Shown in pieces: positions 7,443 through 15,358 of a stretch of DNA of 64,000 nt. The first letter of the stretch is position 1. Each line of letters opens with the position of its first letter. Source of the stretch: Hippea jasoniae (GTDB lineage: Bacteria; Campylobacterota_A; Desulfurellia; Desulfurellales; Hippeaceae); contig NZ_JQLX01000013.1 of assembly GCF_000744435.1 (NCBI RefSeq), positions 170,613-234,612 on the forward strand, read 5' to 3'. The notes beneath the pieces were generated by a model, which saw only the letters and a program-made list of their open reading frames with translations, was not told the DNA's origin and did no database searches. The position numbers and the translations under genes were made by a program.

Positions 7443-9749
7443 TCAACTCCTGACTTTGGTAATTTTTACAAATGAATTATTAAAAGCAGCGGCACCACTG
7501 ATGGGGTCCACACCATCACTACACAGCTGTGCATCAGATATTCCTTTTTTGTAAGCGACATCTAAGAATTTTGATATATGACCAAAACCGTGAGCAATAA
7601 ATAGACAACCCTCTTTTATTCTGTTGGTTATTTTTACTCCGACTACAGGACTTTTAACGCCGGTTTTTGGATTTGATAAAACTACTTTACTTTTTTCAGT
7701 CAAACCTAATCTTTCCGCATCCTTTTTGTTTATCCATACTTCATTTTTACCATACAATTCAGCAAGCAGTTTATTGTTTTGAGTTCTTGCATGGGTATGG
7801 ACTGGAACTCTACCAAACAACAACCTGAAAAGAGATTTATCTTCGATGCTAACGGGGGGTATGTATTTTGGTAATGGATAATATGCATCACCCTTTTCTT
7901 TGTATAGTTTCTCAAGTTTTGTTGAGTAAAGCTCAATTTTACCGCTTGGCGTTTTGAAAGTTAGTTTTTTGCCGCTTGCCTGCGGATATGGATCGGTTCC
8001 CTCAAAAACTATAACGCCTTTTTCTTCTAACTCTTTTTTTAGTTTGGATGGAAGCTTGGATAGAATTTTTTCAGTTCTTTCTTTAACTGTTTCTTTAAAA
8101 TATTTCCCCAACCCCAATCTATCAGCAATTCCTTTGGCTATATCCCATGAAACCTTTGTGTCAAATAATGGTTTAACAGCTGGTTCTCTTATTGCTATAA
8201 ATGGATATGCGTCTTTCTGAATGTGGGGTAGGTCGTATCTCTCAAGATAGGTAGATTCTGGAAGAATTATATCAGCATACATGCTTGTGTCGTTAGGAAT
8301 TATGTCTATATCGACTATTAGTTCAAGCTTATTTAATACTTCTTCTGTTAATCTGTTAACGCCTATTGCGGAAGATGAAATCGGGTTTGTTCCATATATA
8401 ATCCATGCTTTAATTGGATATGGTTTGGCTGTTCTTGTTGCTTCAATAATGCCGTTTTCTCTGCCCAGAGATTTTGGTGCCAGCGGATATTCACTGCCTG
8501 CTCCATCGGCTCTTTCTTCGTTTACCAAAGGTGGCTCATCTTCTTTCGGTGGCCTAAAGGGTACCTTGATTATTTCGCAATCGTTGGAATTATACTGCTC
8601 TTCAATGTATGCAAATTTATCTCTCACCCATATACCACCTGGTACACCCCAGTTACCAGCTAAGGCATTCAAGATTGCAATAGCTCTTGATGTTTGTGTA
8701 TCGTTGCCGTATCTTGAAAATCTTCTTGGAGGTACAGCCAAAACATTTGGAGCATTTTCAGCGTATTCCCAGGCTATTTTTTCTATCAGTTTTGCGCTTA
8801 TGCCAGTTTCTGCTTCAGCCCACTCAGGTGTATACTGTTTTACAAAATTAGATAGCTGTCCAAAGCCTATACAGTATTTGTCAACAAAATCCATATTTAC
8901 AAGTTGATCTCTAATTAAAACATGAATTAAAGATAGTATTAAAGCAAGGTCTGTACCAGGATTTATTTGTAACCACTTGTAAGCTTTGGCGGCTGTTTCT
9001 GAAAATCTTGGGTCAACATATACAAGTTTGCCACCTCGTGAGATGCCCTCTATTAAATCTTCTGCCTCTCTTACCTGTAGTGCCCCTAAAATATTTCTTC
9101 CAAACGATATTATATATTTTGAGTTTTTAAAATCGAATGTGGAATGCCCGGATACACCTGTGCCGTATGTTAATACCCATCCTACTTCTCTTGAACCCAT
9201 GCACTGTGAGTATGCGGGTATTATTATATTAGGTGTGCCTAAAGCTTTAGAAAGAATGATAAAAGGTTCTTCGCCTGTACCATGTAAAAAACTTGCTATG
9301 CTTTTTGATGAGTATTTTCGTTGAATAAATTTTAGTTTATCGGCTATATAATCAAATGCTTCTTTCCAGCTGACTTTTTTGAACTTTCCTTCGCCTCTTT
9401 TACCCACTCTCATCATAGGGTATTTTAGTCTATTTGGGTCATAGAGGGTATAGATGCCTGCGTTGCCTTTAGCGCATAGATAACCACGGTTGTTGGGGTT
9501 ATGTGGGTTGCCTTCTAATTTATGCACTATACCGTTTCTGGTATATGCTATAACACCACAATTCCAAAAACACATTTCGCAAAAATTAAAGCTTTTCTTT
9601 CCTCTATCGTAGGTTACGATTTTTTCTTCATAGCTCTTGGTTTTGGATGATGCGATGCTGTTGCTGTTTAAAGCACTAAGACCAATTATAGCCGAGCCCC
9701 CGACTACAGCTGTCTTAATAAAAGCCCTTCTTGAAATATTTTTAGCCAT
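7443..9749 (-). CDS. Molybdopterin oxidoreductase catalytic subunit, polysulfide/thiosulfate reductase type (PsrA/PhsA-like)
   Basis: A 768-residue bis-MGD enzyme of the DMSO-reductase superfamily. It has a Tat signal (NISRRAFIKTA, residues 4-14) and the N-terminal [4Fe-4S] ligands C57-x2-C60-x3-C64-x27-C92. C183 in YSQCMGSRE is the probable Mo ligand. The C-terminal cofactor-binding domain is present (LLFGRVPVHTHARTQNN region). With the PsrB-like, NrfD-like and TorD-like genes it makes a complete three-subunit periplasmic reductase plus chaperone. In a sulfur-respiring organism the likely substrate is polysulfide or thiosulfate. Tetrathionate, arsenate or another oxyanion cannot be excluded from sequence reading alone. 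It overlaps the NrfD gene by 8 bases. Confidence 0.88.
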   Translation of the reverse strand: MAKNISRRAFIKTAVVGGSAIIGLSALNSNSIASSKTKSYEEKIVTYDRGKKSFNFCEMCFWNCGVIAYTRNGIVHKLEGNPHNPNNRGYLCAKGNAGIYTLYDPNRLKYPMMRVGKRGEGKFKKVSWKEAFDYIADKLKFIQRKYSSKSIASFLHGTGEEPFIILSKALGTPNIIIPAYSQCMGSREVGWVLTYGTGVSGHSTFDFKNSKYIISFGRNILGALQVREAEDLIEGISRGGKLVYVDPRFSETAAKAYKWLQINPGTDLALILSLIHVLIRDQLVNMDFVDKYCIGFGQLSNFVKQYTPEWAEAETGISAKLIEKIAWEYAENAPNVLAVPPRRFSRYGNDTQTSRAIAILNALAGNWGVPGGIWVRDKFAYIEEQYNSNDCEIIKVPFRPPKEDEPPLVNEERADGAGSEYPLAPKSLGRENGIIEATRTAKPYPIKAWIIYGTNPISSSAIGVNRLTEEVLNKLELIVDIDIIPNDTSMYADIILPESTYLERYDLPHIQKDAYPFIAIREPAVKPLFDTKVSWDIAKGIADRLGLGKYFKETVKERTEKILSKLPSKLKKELEEKGVIVFEGTDPYPQASGKKLTFKTPSGKIELYSTKLEKLYKEKGDAYYPLPKYIPPVSIEDKSLFRLLFGRVPVHTHARTQNNKLLAELYGKNEVWINKKDAERLGLTEKSKVVLSNPKTGVKSPVVGVKITNRIKEGCLFIAHGFGHISKFLDVAYKKGISDAQLCSDGVDPISGAAAFNNSFVKITKVRS

Positions 9750-10902
9750 GATTTTCCTCCTCCAAATGAAGAATGCGGCTACCTATAGTGTAAACCAAAC
9801 CCATTACACCTACTGCAGAAATAAATAAAGTGATCTCTGCAATAGAGGGCATGTATGAGAGAACTTCTTTGTGCGGAAAGTATATAGAATTTACCGGTAT
9901 TAGTTGACCAGCTACTACTGTATCATATCTAAAGAAGAAAATACCAATAATAACGCATATTGAAGATATCAATGATAAATATGTAGATTTAAATCTTCCC
10001 CACAGAAGCAAAGCAAAAGGTGTAATTATACCTAAAAGAATTTCAAAGAAGTAAAAATTAAAACTTAATTTTCCTGCAAATAGCTGTTTTGCTGCCTCAT
10101 AAGTCATTGGCTCTTTGCCGTAGATCAAAGTTACACTTCTCCAGATTTTTGCAAAGATTATCATGAGTAAAACTATTAATAAGGTTTTGGAAAATGTTTT
10201 GAGTGTAATTGCGAATGTTTCGTCACTTAATTCTTTTCTATTTACAAGCAACAATATAATCGCAAATGCAGCACCAAGTGCAACTGCGGATAGGATAAAA
10301 AACATCGGTATAAAAGGACCGTACCAGAACGGCCTTGCTATATTCGCAGAAAATACGAAACCCATATTACTATATGCAGAAATTCCCACTATGAATCCTA
10401 ATATACTTGCTATAAATGTTAATTTTTCTTTGTTTGCAAGTAAAAGAAATACTTCTACTATCAATATTGGTAACTCCATTGCATACAAAACCGACATCCA
10501 CCATATAGGTGATTTCCAATGAAATGGAACTATGTTGGTTACAAACCTAAGTATCTGAAGTCTGAATGGTCCCCCAAGGTCCCAAAAGATTATAAAAAAG
10601 CCAGCCAAAAGGGCGCTTAGTGCAGTCCACATCATTTTTCTACTTAAAACATGGAAATTTTCAAAACCAAAAAGATGACCAAAAGCTGCCAATAGAGAAA
10701 GTCCTGTAGTTATACCAACGAAAAAGGAGTATCCTATTATCAATAAGCCCCATGATATTTCTCTGCTTACACCATAAGAGGCTTCCTGGCCCTTAAAGAA
10801 CACAAGAGCCATTCCTATAAAACCCACTGCAAATAGCAGTAGATAAAACACCATCCAACCGGTAATTTTGAAATCTTTCTTTATTATTTCTCCCTTTGTC
10901 AT
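9742..10902 (-). CDS. NrfD/PsrC-type quinone-interacting membrane subunit
   Basis: A 386-residue polytopic membrane protein with eight to ten hydrophobic helices. The N-terminal stretch (ITGWMVFYLLLFAVGFIGMA) and the conserved first-helix region GYSFFVGITTGLSLLAAFGHLFG resemble NrfD/PsrC family anchors, which carry no haem and exchange electrons with menaquinone. It overlaps the TorD gene (ATGA, 4 bases) and the PsrA gene (8 bases). It links the catalytic heterodimer to the quinone pool. The same quinone pool would also be used by the Rieske/cytochrome b pair encoded in the same operon. Confidence 0.87.
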   Translation of the reverse strand: MTKGEIIKKDFKITGWMVFYLLLFAVGFIGMALVFFKGQEASYGVSREISWGLLIIGYSFFVGITTGLSLLAAFGHLFGFENFHVLSRKMMWTALSALLAGFFIIFWDLGGPFRLQILRFVTNIVPFHWKSPIWWMSVLYAMELPILIVEVFLLLANKEKLTFIASILGFIVGISAYSNMGFVFSANIARPFWYGPFIPMFFILSAVALGAAFAIILLLVNRKELSDETFAITLKTFSKTLLIVLLMIIFAKIWRSVTLIYGKEPMTYEAAKQLFAGKLSFNFYFFEILLGIITPFALLLWGRFKSTYLSLISSICVIIGIFFFRYDTVVAGQLIPVNSIYFPHKEVLSYMPSIAEITLFISAVGVMGLVYTIGSRILHLEEENHG

Positions 10903-11417
10903 GTATCCTCCTTCAAAAACTCAGATGTTTGTTTGATTATACATTGAGCCAATTCATAATACAGAACGCTTTCATTTTTAAGGCATGTCATAAACTTTTC
11001 TACCCAAGATAGATGAATTTTACAAAATAGTTTAGCCTCTTTTAATTGATTGGCCTCCAAAAGTAAAGAGATAAACGCAAGCTCGATAGATATATGATCG
11101 GGGGGTAGTTTGATTTCGTCCTGATTTACTGTATATCCGCACTTACTGTAGAAGTCTACAACATCAACTACTCTGTTTGACATTAGCCTTCTATCGTACC
11201 AGTAGGATTCATACGGGACACACTTTACTCCGTTTCTGTTGACATCAAAAGTTGCAATATAGTGAGATACTATTTCATCCAAGCTGAGATTTGATAGAGT
11301 GCTGTAGAGCTTTTTTAGAGATGGACATAAAGTTGAAATTTCCCTAAAGCTATCAATAAAAGAATCATCTGGATAGCTATATAAATCTGCCAGTAGAGAA
11401 AACATCTTTGCTTTCAT
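10899..11417 (-). CDS. TorD/DmsD-family chaperone for the molybdoenzyme
   Basis: A 172-residue helical protein with the family features YESYWYDRRLMSN (about 67-79) and PPDHISIELAFISLLL (about 104-119); the latter matches the conserved D-H-(I/L)-x-x-E-L-x-F-(M/I) motif of TorD-like proteins. These bind the Tat signal of a molybdoenzyme and hold it for cofactor loading before export. It is the first gene of the respiratory operon. Only 24 bases separate its ATG from the terminator hairpin of the rhodanese gene, so its transcription may depend partly on readthrough. Confidence 0.83.
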   Translation of the reverse strand: MKAKMFSLLADLYSYPDDSFIDSFREISTLCPSLKKLYSTLSNLSLDEIVSHYIATFDVNRNGVKCVPYESYWYDRRLMSNRVVDVVDFYSKCGYTVNQDEIKLPPDHISIELAFISLLLEANQLKEAKLFCKIHLSWVEKFMTCLKNESVLYYELAQCIIKQTSEFLKEDT

Positions 11418-11440
11418 AATATATTACTTTAATATAAAAA

Positions 11441-11469
11441 AAGAGCCTTCTTTCGAAGGCTCTTTTTTT
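11441..11469 (-). terminator. Rho-independent terminator downstream of the rhodanese gene
   Basis: Ten-base stem AAGAGCCTTC / GAAGGCTCTT with a TTTC loop, bounded by A and T runs, so it can act in both directions. On the minus strand it directly follows the rhodanese stop codon (11468-11470) and precedes the TorD gene. Confidence 0.85.
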
Positions 11470-11923
11470 ATTCTGCTGCCTTACCTAAACCCTTAGGTTC
11501 ACCTTTTTCTATAGGTAGTCCAGCTTTTTTCCAAGCAAGGAAACCACCTTTTAAGTTGTATGCCTTATAACCCAACTGAACCATATCGTATGTTGATATT
11601 GAGCCTCTTCCACCTGTTTTGCAGTAGACAATATAGGTTTTACTCTTATCTGGAAACCATTTTAATGCTTTAAAATCCAGTAAGCCTCTGGGTGCCCAAA
11701 TAGCATGAGGAATATGTCCTTTTTTATATTCCACATAACTTCTCACATCAACAAATACAACACCTTTCATTTCATAGGCTTTTTGCGGTGTTACCTGTTC
11801 AATGTGTTGCCTTGCAATCTTGATTTTCTTTGTTGAAACCGGAGTACCTGCAATTGAGGTAGCCGAAAAAGTTACTGTTGTTGCAATCGCCAGCAAAACA
11901 CCTTTTAAAGCCGCTCTTTTCAT
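11468..11923 (-). CDS. Exported rhodanese-like sulfurtransferase
   Basis: A 151-residue single-domain rhodanese with a signal peptide (KRAALKGVLLAIATTVTFSA, then TSIAGTP). The domain contains VFVDVRSYVEYKKGHIPHA and the active-site loop VYCKTGGRGS, whose cysteine carries the persulfide in this family. Periplasmic single-domain rhodaneses are common in sulfur- and polysulfide-reducing bacteria, where they bind or deliver sulfane sulfur. This fits the adjacent Psr-type operon. A strong AGGAGG lies 6-8 bases before the ATG. A CRP-type operator stands about 60-75 bases upstream. Confidence 0.9.
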   Translation of the reverse strand: MKRAALKGVLLAIATTVTFSATSIAGTPVSTKKIKIARQHIEQVTPQKAYEMKGVVFVDVRSYVEYKKGHIPHAIWAPRGLLDFKALKWFPDKSKTYIVYCKTGGRGSISTYDMVQLGYKAYNLKGGFLAWKKAGLPIEKGEPKGLGKAAE

Positions 11924-11981
11924 ACTTCACCTCCTAAATAAATTTGCTATGATTATGATAGTTGAAATGAATTTAGAAAGC

Positions 11982-11997
11982 TGTGATTTGAATCACA
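11982..11997 (-). promoter_or_regulatory. CRP/HcpR-type operator upstream of the rhodanese gene
   Basis: TGTGATTTGAATCACA has 7-base perfect inverted arms (TGTGATT/AATCACA) and matches the CRP-class consensus TGTGA-N6-TCACA. On the minus strand a -10-like CATAAT lies at 11957-11952 with no good -35. The operator centre would then be about 44 bases upstream of the start site, close to the position of class II activators that replace a poor -35. The regulator encoded at 12002-12664 has the recognition helix expected for these half-sites. Confidence 0.65.
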
Positions 11998-12001
11998 ATG
12001 A

Positions 12002-12664
12002 TTATACTAAAAAAGATTTTATTCTGTTTAAGTCAGTAAGAAGTATCTTTTTGTTTTTTGTTTTTATTAATCCTTCTTTTTTTAGTTTGGCTATGATTCT
12101 GCACACTGTTTCTCTACATAATCCGCTTAAAGATGCTATTTCATTTTGATTGAGGTTGACGATAAATCCATCTTCTGCTTTACATAGATTGTCTGGATTG
12201 TTCAATATTTCCAAGATTCTTTGTTCTGGATTGTTTAAAACTATACTATGCAATAACTTTGATTTATATACAAATCTTTTAGATAAAATTTCAAAGATAT
12301 TTTCCTGAATTATGGGGTATTTTTTAAATAGAAACTTCAGATCCTTTAAATTAAAGTAGGCTATTTGAGATGGTTGAATTGTTTTTGCTGTCGAAATTGC
12401 CTCACCTATTGTTAAAGCAGCCAAACAAAAAGCTTGATAGGGACGTATATACCATATTGTTAATTTCTTTCCTTCACTACTAAATTTTGAAATCTCTACT
12501 TTTCCGCTTAATAAAATGGGTAAAAATTTAATTTTATCTCCTTCTAAGAAAATTATGTTGTTTTTTTCTATTACTTTGTAATGCAAATAATGCGCAATAT
12601 TTGTTATATATTGATTTGTTAATCCTTTAAAAATGTCTATTTTTCTGTAATTCTCAAGACTCAT
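12002..12664 (-). CDS. Crp/Fnr-family transcription regulator
   Basis: 220 residues: an N-terminal cyclic-nucleotide-binding-like beta-roll (about 10-110), a dimerisation helix (about 112-142) and a C-terminal winged helix. The recognition helix GLCRETVCRII places R184, E185 and R189 as in E. coli CRP (R180, E181, R185), which read TGTGA half-sites. The effector pocket (FCLAALTIGEAISTAKT, about 79-95) lacks the Arg-Ser pair that binds cAMP phosphate in CRP. No N-terminal FNR cysteine cluster is present. The signal could be redox, NO or a sulfur species; this is not decided. The ATG at 12664 is preceded by AAGGAGGG. It probably controls the rhodanese/Psr genes downstream. Confidence 0.87.
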   Translation of the reverse strand: MSLENYRKIDIFKGLTNQYITNIAHYLHYKVIEKNNIIFLEGDKIKFLPILLSGKVEISKFSSEGKKLTIWYIRPYQAFCLAALTIGEAISTAKTIQPSQIAYFNLKDLKFLFKKYPIIQENIFEILSKRFVYKSKLLHSIVLNNPEQRILEILNNPDNLCKAEDGFIVNLNQNEIASLSGLCRETVCRIIAKLKKEGLIKTKNKKILLTDLNRIKSFLV

Positions 12665-12681
12665 GGTTACCCTCCTTATAT

Positions 12682-12701
12682 TTCAATATTATCAAATTGA
12701 A
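12682..12701 (-). promoter_or_regulatory. Inverted repeat just upstream of the Crp/Fnr gene
   Basis: TTCAAT and ATTGAA arms of six bases with an 8-base spacer, about 18 bases upstream of the regulator's start codon. It could be an autoregulatory or other operator, but short AT-rich repeats of this size arise easily by chance. Confidence 0.25.
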
Positions 12702-12762
12702 GTATGGTTTTCTATTGATTAGAAAATAATTGTGATATTAATTATCGAGCCAGAAAAGTAGA

Positions 12763-12791
12763 TTGAGAAACTTTTAAGAATATTTTATATT
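12763..12791 (+). promoter_or_regulatory. Sigma-70 type promoter for purL
   Basis: TTGAGA (12763-12768), 17-base spacer, TATATT (12786-12791). The predicted start, about 12798, leaves a leader of about 60 bases before purL. Confidence 0.5.
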
Positions 12792-12861
12792 GAAATGTGA
12801 TGGCTACATTGATTGATGCAAAAAAGAATGTTTATCATGTAAATAAAAGTTGGGGGGTATG

Positions 12862-15063
12862 ATGTCTGTATCTGATAAGCTGGAGAAAATTGGTTTAACA
12901 AAGGAAGAGTATGAAATTTTAAAAAAACATTTATTGAGAGATCCCACCGATATTGAGTTAGATATAGCCTCTGCTATGTGGAGTGAACATTGTAGCTATA
13001 AATCATCAAAGCATTTTTTAAAGAAGCTGCCGACAAAGGGCAGGTATGTTGTAATTGGACCTGGTGAAAATGCAGGCGTTGTTGATATAGGTGACGGGTT
13101 TGTAGCGGTTTTTAAGATGGAATCACACAACCATCCCAGTTTTATAGAGCCGTATCAGGGTGCAGCAACAGGTGTTGGAGGCATTTTAAGAGATATTTTT
13201 ACAATGGGTGCAAGACCTGTTATGAACTTAGATGGTTTGTTTTTTGGCGATTTGAGTTATGAGAGAACACCTTTTTTGATTGATGGAGTTGTGAGAGGTG
13301 TTGGAGATTACGGCAATTGCGTGGGCGTGCCAACAATAGGCGGAATGACATTTTTTGATGAGTGTTATAACACAAACAACCTTGTTAACGCTTTCTGTCT
13401 GGGTGTTGGTAGGAAGGATAAAATTTTTCTTGGTGTGGCAAAAGGCATAGGAAACCCTGTTTTCTATGTGGGTTCAAAAACAGGCAGGGACGGTATAGGT
13501 GGTGCCACAATGGCCTCTGCATCGTTTGATGAAAACTTTGAAGAAGAAAGGCCAGCTGTTCAGGTGGGAGACCCGTTTACCGAAAAGCTTTTGCTTGAGG
13601 CATGTCTTGAATTAATGGAAGAGGATGCGATTGAAGGTATTCAGGATATGGGTGCTGCAGGGTTGACTTCAAGCTCATTTGAGATGGCTGACAGAGGTGG
13701 TGTTGGTATTGATTTATACCTGGATAGAGTGCCTTTGAGAGAAAAGATGACGCCCTCTGAGATTATGCTATCTGAATCTCAGGAGCGTATGCTGATTGTT
13801 GCAAAGAAAGGAAAAGAGGATAAAGTTAAAGAGATTTTTAAGAAATATTCACTTGATGCTGAAATAATAGGAGTTGTAACTGATAGAAAAAAGATAAGAT
13901 TGTTTTTTAATAATGAAGTGGTAGCTGATATCGATGTTGAATTGATGACATCGAAGGCTCCTGTTTACAAAAGACCTACAAAGAAACCTGCATACCTAAA
14001 TAATGTCGCCAATTTTGATTTTGAGATAATAAAACAACCATCTAATCTTAATGAACTTTTTATGCAAATGCTTAAAACAGCTGAGTTTTCCAATAAAAAA
14101 CCGATTTATGAAAACTACGATTCTACCGTTCAAACAAATACGGTTATAAAACCAGGATCAGATGCTGCACTGATCCGTATAAAGGAAACATCAAAGGGTG
14201 TGGCTGCAACTGTTGATGTAAATCCGCGATATGTTTATATTGACCCATACAAAGGAACTCAGTTGAGTTTTTTGGAGGCTTTTAGAAACCTTATTTGTGT
14301 TGGTGCAAAACCTATAGCACTCACAGATTGTTTAAATTTTGGAAACCCAGAAAATCCTGAAATTATGTGGCAGTTTGAAAAGGCTTTGGATGGATTGGCT
14401 GTTGCATGCAGAACTTTGGATGTGCCTGTTGTCAGTGGCAATGTCAGCTTCTATAACGAAACAAACGGTAAAAATATTTATCCAACACCATCAATCGGTA
14501 TGGTAGGAATAGCAGAAAAACCATTCAATGCCCCAACTATTGGTTTTAAAAAAGAAGGCAGTAGTGTGTTTATGCTTGGAGATATTATTGAAGGTGAGCT
14601 TGGAGGCTCTGCGTATTTGAAGTACACTACAAAAAAAACAGCTGGTAAGCTGCCAAGAATAGATTTTGATTTACATAAACGATTGATGGGTTTTATGCTT
14701 GAGGCGGTTGGTGAGGGAATTTTGCTTGCTGCTCATGATGTTTCAGAAGGAGGTATATTAAACTGCCTTGCTGAGATGTCTATGGCAGGCAACATGGGGG
14801 GAATATTTGACTTGCCGATTAAAGGAAGGGCTGATTTTTATCTATTTAGCGAAACCAGTGGCGTTATAGTTGTTGAATCCAATGATGATGAGAGAGTATT
14901 GCAGCTTGCTAAAAACCATGGTGTAGAAATTAAAAAAATTGGTAGAACAACAGGAGAGAAGTTGATTATTAATGATATTGTAAATTTAGAGATTGAGAAA
15001 ATGAAATCAGCCTCGCTTGAAGTTTTTAAAAATTTATGGGGGTATGAAGATGAATGTATTTGA
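12862..15063 (+). CDS. purL: Phosphoribosylformylglycinamidine synthase II (small-type PurL)
   Basis: About 733 residues, the length of the small PurL that works with separate PurS and PurQ, both encoded at 51110-52002. It converts FGAR, glutamine and ATP to FGAM in purine synthesis. The N-terminal [14 protein letters not shown], the [21 protein letters not shown] motif (interrupted only by the family's usual spacing) and the second-half [14 protein letters not shown] are typical. The start is ambiguous: adjacent ATGs at 12859 and 12862 follow a run of six G. The second is preferred because it leaves four bases after the G run. The gene's 3' end overlaps the cupin start by 14 bases. Confidence 0.96.
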   Translation: MSVSDKLEKIGLTKEEYEILKKHLLRDPTDIELDIASAMWSEHCSYKSSKHFLKKLPTKGRYVVIGPGENAGVVDIGDGFVAVFKMESHNHPSFIEPYQGAATGVGGILRDIFTMGARPVMNLDGLFFGDLSYERTPFLIDGVVRGVGDYGNCVGVPTIGGMTFFDECYNTNNLVNAFCLGVGRKDKIFLGVAKGIGNPVFYVGSKTGRDGIGGATMASASFDENFEEERPAVQVGDPFTEKLLLEACLELMEEDAIEGIQDMGAAGLTSSSFEMADRGGVGIDLYLDRVPLREKMTPSEIMLSESQERMLIVAKKGKEDKVKEIFKKYSLDAEIIGVVTDRKKIRLFFNNEVVADIDVELMTSKAPVYKRPTKKPAYLNNVANFDFEIIKQPSNLNELFMQMLKTAEFSNKKPIYENYDSTVQTNTVIKPGSDAALIRIKETSKGVAATVDVNPRYVYIDPYKGTQLSFLEAFRNLICVGAKPIALTDCLNFGNPENPEIMWQFEKALDGLAVACRTLDVPVVSGNVSFYNETNGKNIYPTPSIGMVGIAEKPFNAPTIGFKKEGSSVFMLGDIIEGELGGSAYLKYTTKKTAGKLPRIDFDLHKRLMGFMLEAVGEGILLAAHDVSEGGILNCLAEMSMAGNMGGIFDLPIKGRADFYLFSETSGVIVVESNDDERVLQLAKNHGVEIKKIGRTTGEKLIINDIVNLEIEKMKSASLEVFKNLWGYEDECI

Positions 15064-15358
15064 GGGAATTGAAATTGGTCAAAAAGGTGAAGAGATCATA
15101 GAAACAATTACAAAAAGTGAAAATGTTAAAATAGAAAGAATCGTTTCATACAACAGTTTTTCAAAAAAAGGGTTCTACTACGACAACGATGAATATGAAT
15201 TTGTAATTCTGCTATACGGTGAGGCAAAGCTATACCTCGAATCGAAGGGTATGGTAAAGCTAAAAAGCGGAGATTATATGATTATCGAGCCTCATGACAA
15301 ACACAGCGTTGAATATACATCCAATCCTGCTGTCTGGCTATGCATTTATTATAAATGA
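15050..15358 (+). CDS. Small cupin-domain protein
   Basis: A 102-residue single-cupin protein. [17 protein letters not shown], then [20 protein letters not shown], give the two cupin motifs with PHDKH as the second metal-site histidine region. The start at 15050 is chosen because GGGGG lies 7 bases upstream; an ATG at 15044 is too close to it. It overlaps the end of purL and its own stop overlaps the uvrC start (ATGA). Similar small cupins occur in many bacteria without a settled function. The location between purL and uvrC gives no clear hint. Confidence 0.8.
   Translation: MNVFEGIEIGQKGEEIIETITKSENVKIERIVSYNSFSKKGFYYDNDEYEFVILLYGEAKLYLESKGMVKLKSGDYMIIEPHDKHSVEYTSNPAVWLCIYYK

Noticed and set aside
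8281..8907. Long open frame of 208 codons on the plus strand opposite the PsrA-like gene
   Set aside because: It lies entirely within a well-supported molybdoenzyme gene, has no recognisable domain and no ribosome-binding site; it is a by-product of codon use on the other strand.
12002..12664. A closed cAMP circuit using the adenylate cyclase at 19567 and this Crp/Fnr protein
   Set aside because: The regulator's binding pocket lacks the Arg-Ser pair that holds the cyclic phosphate in CRP, so cAMP as its effector is not supported even though the DNA-reading residues match.
12731..12746. Second CRP-type site upstream of the regulator and purL (TGTGATATTAATTATC)
   Set aside because: Only the left half matches TGTGA; the right half does not resemble TCACA.
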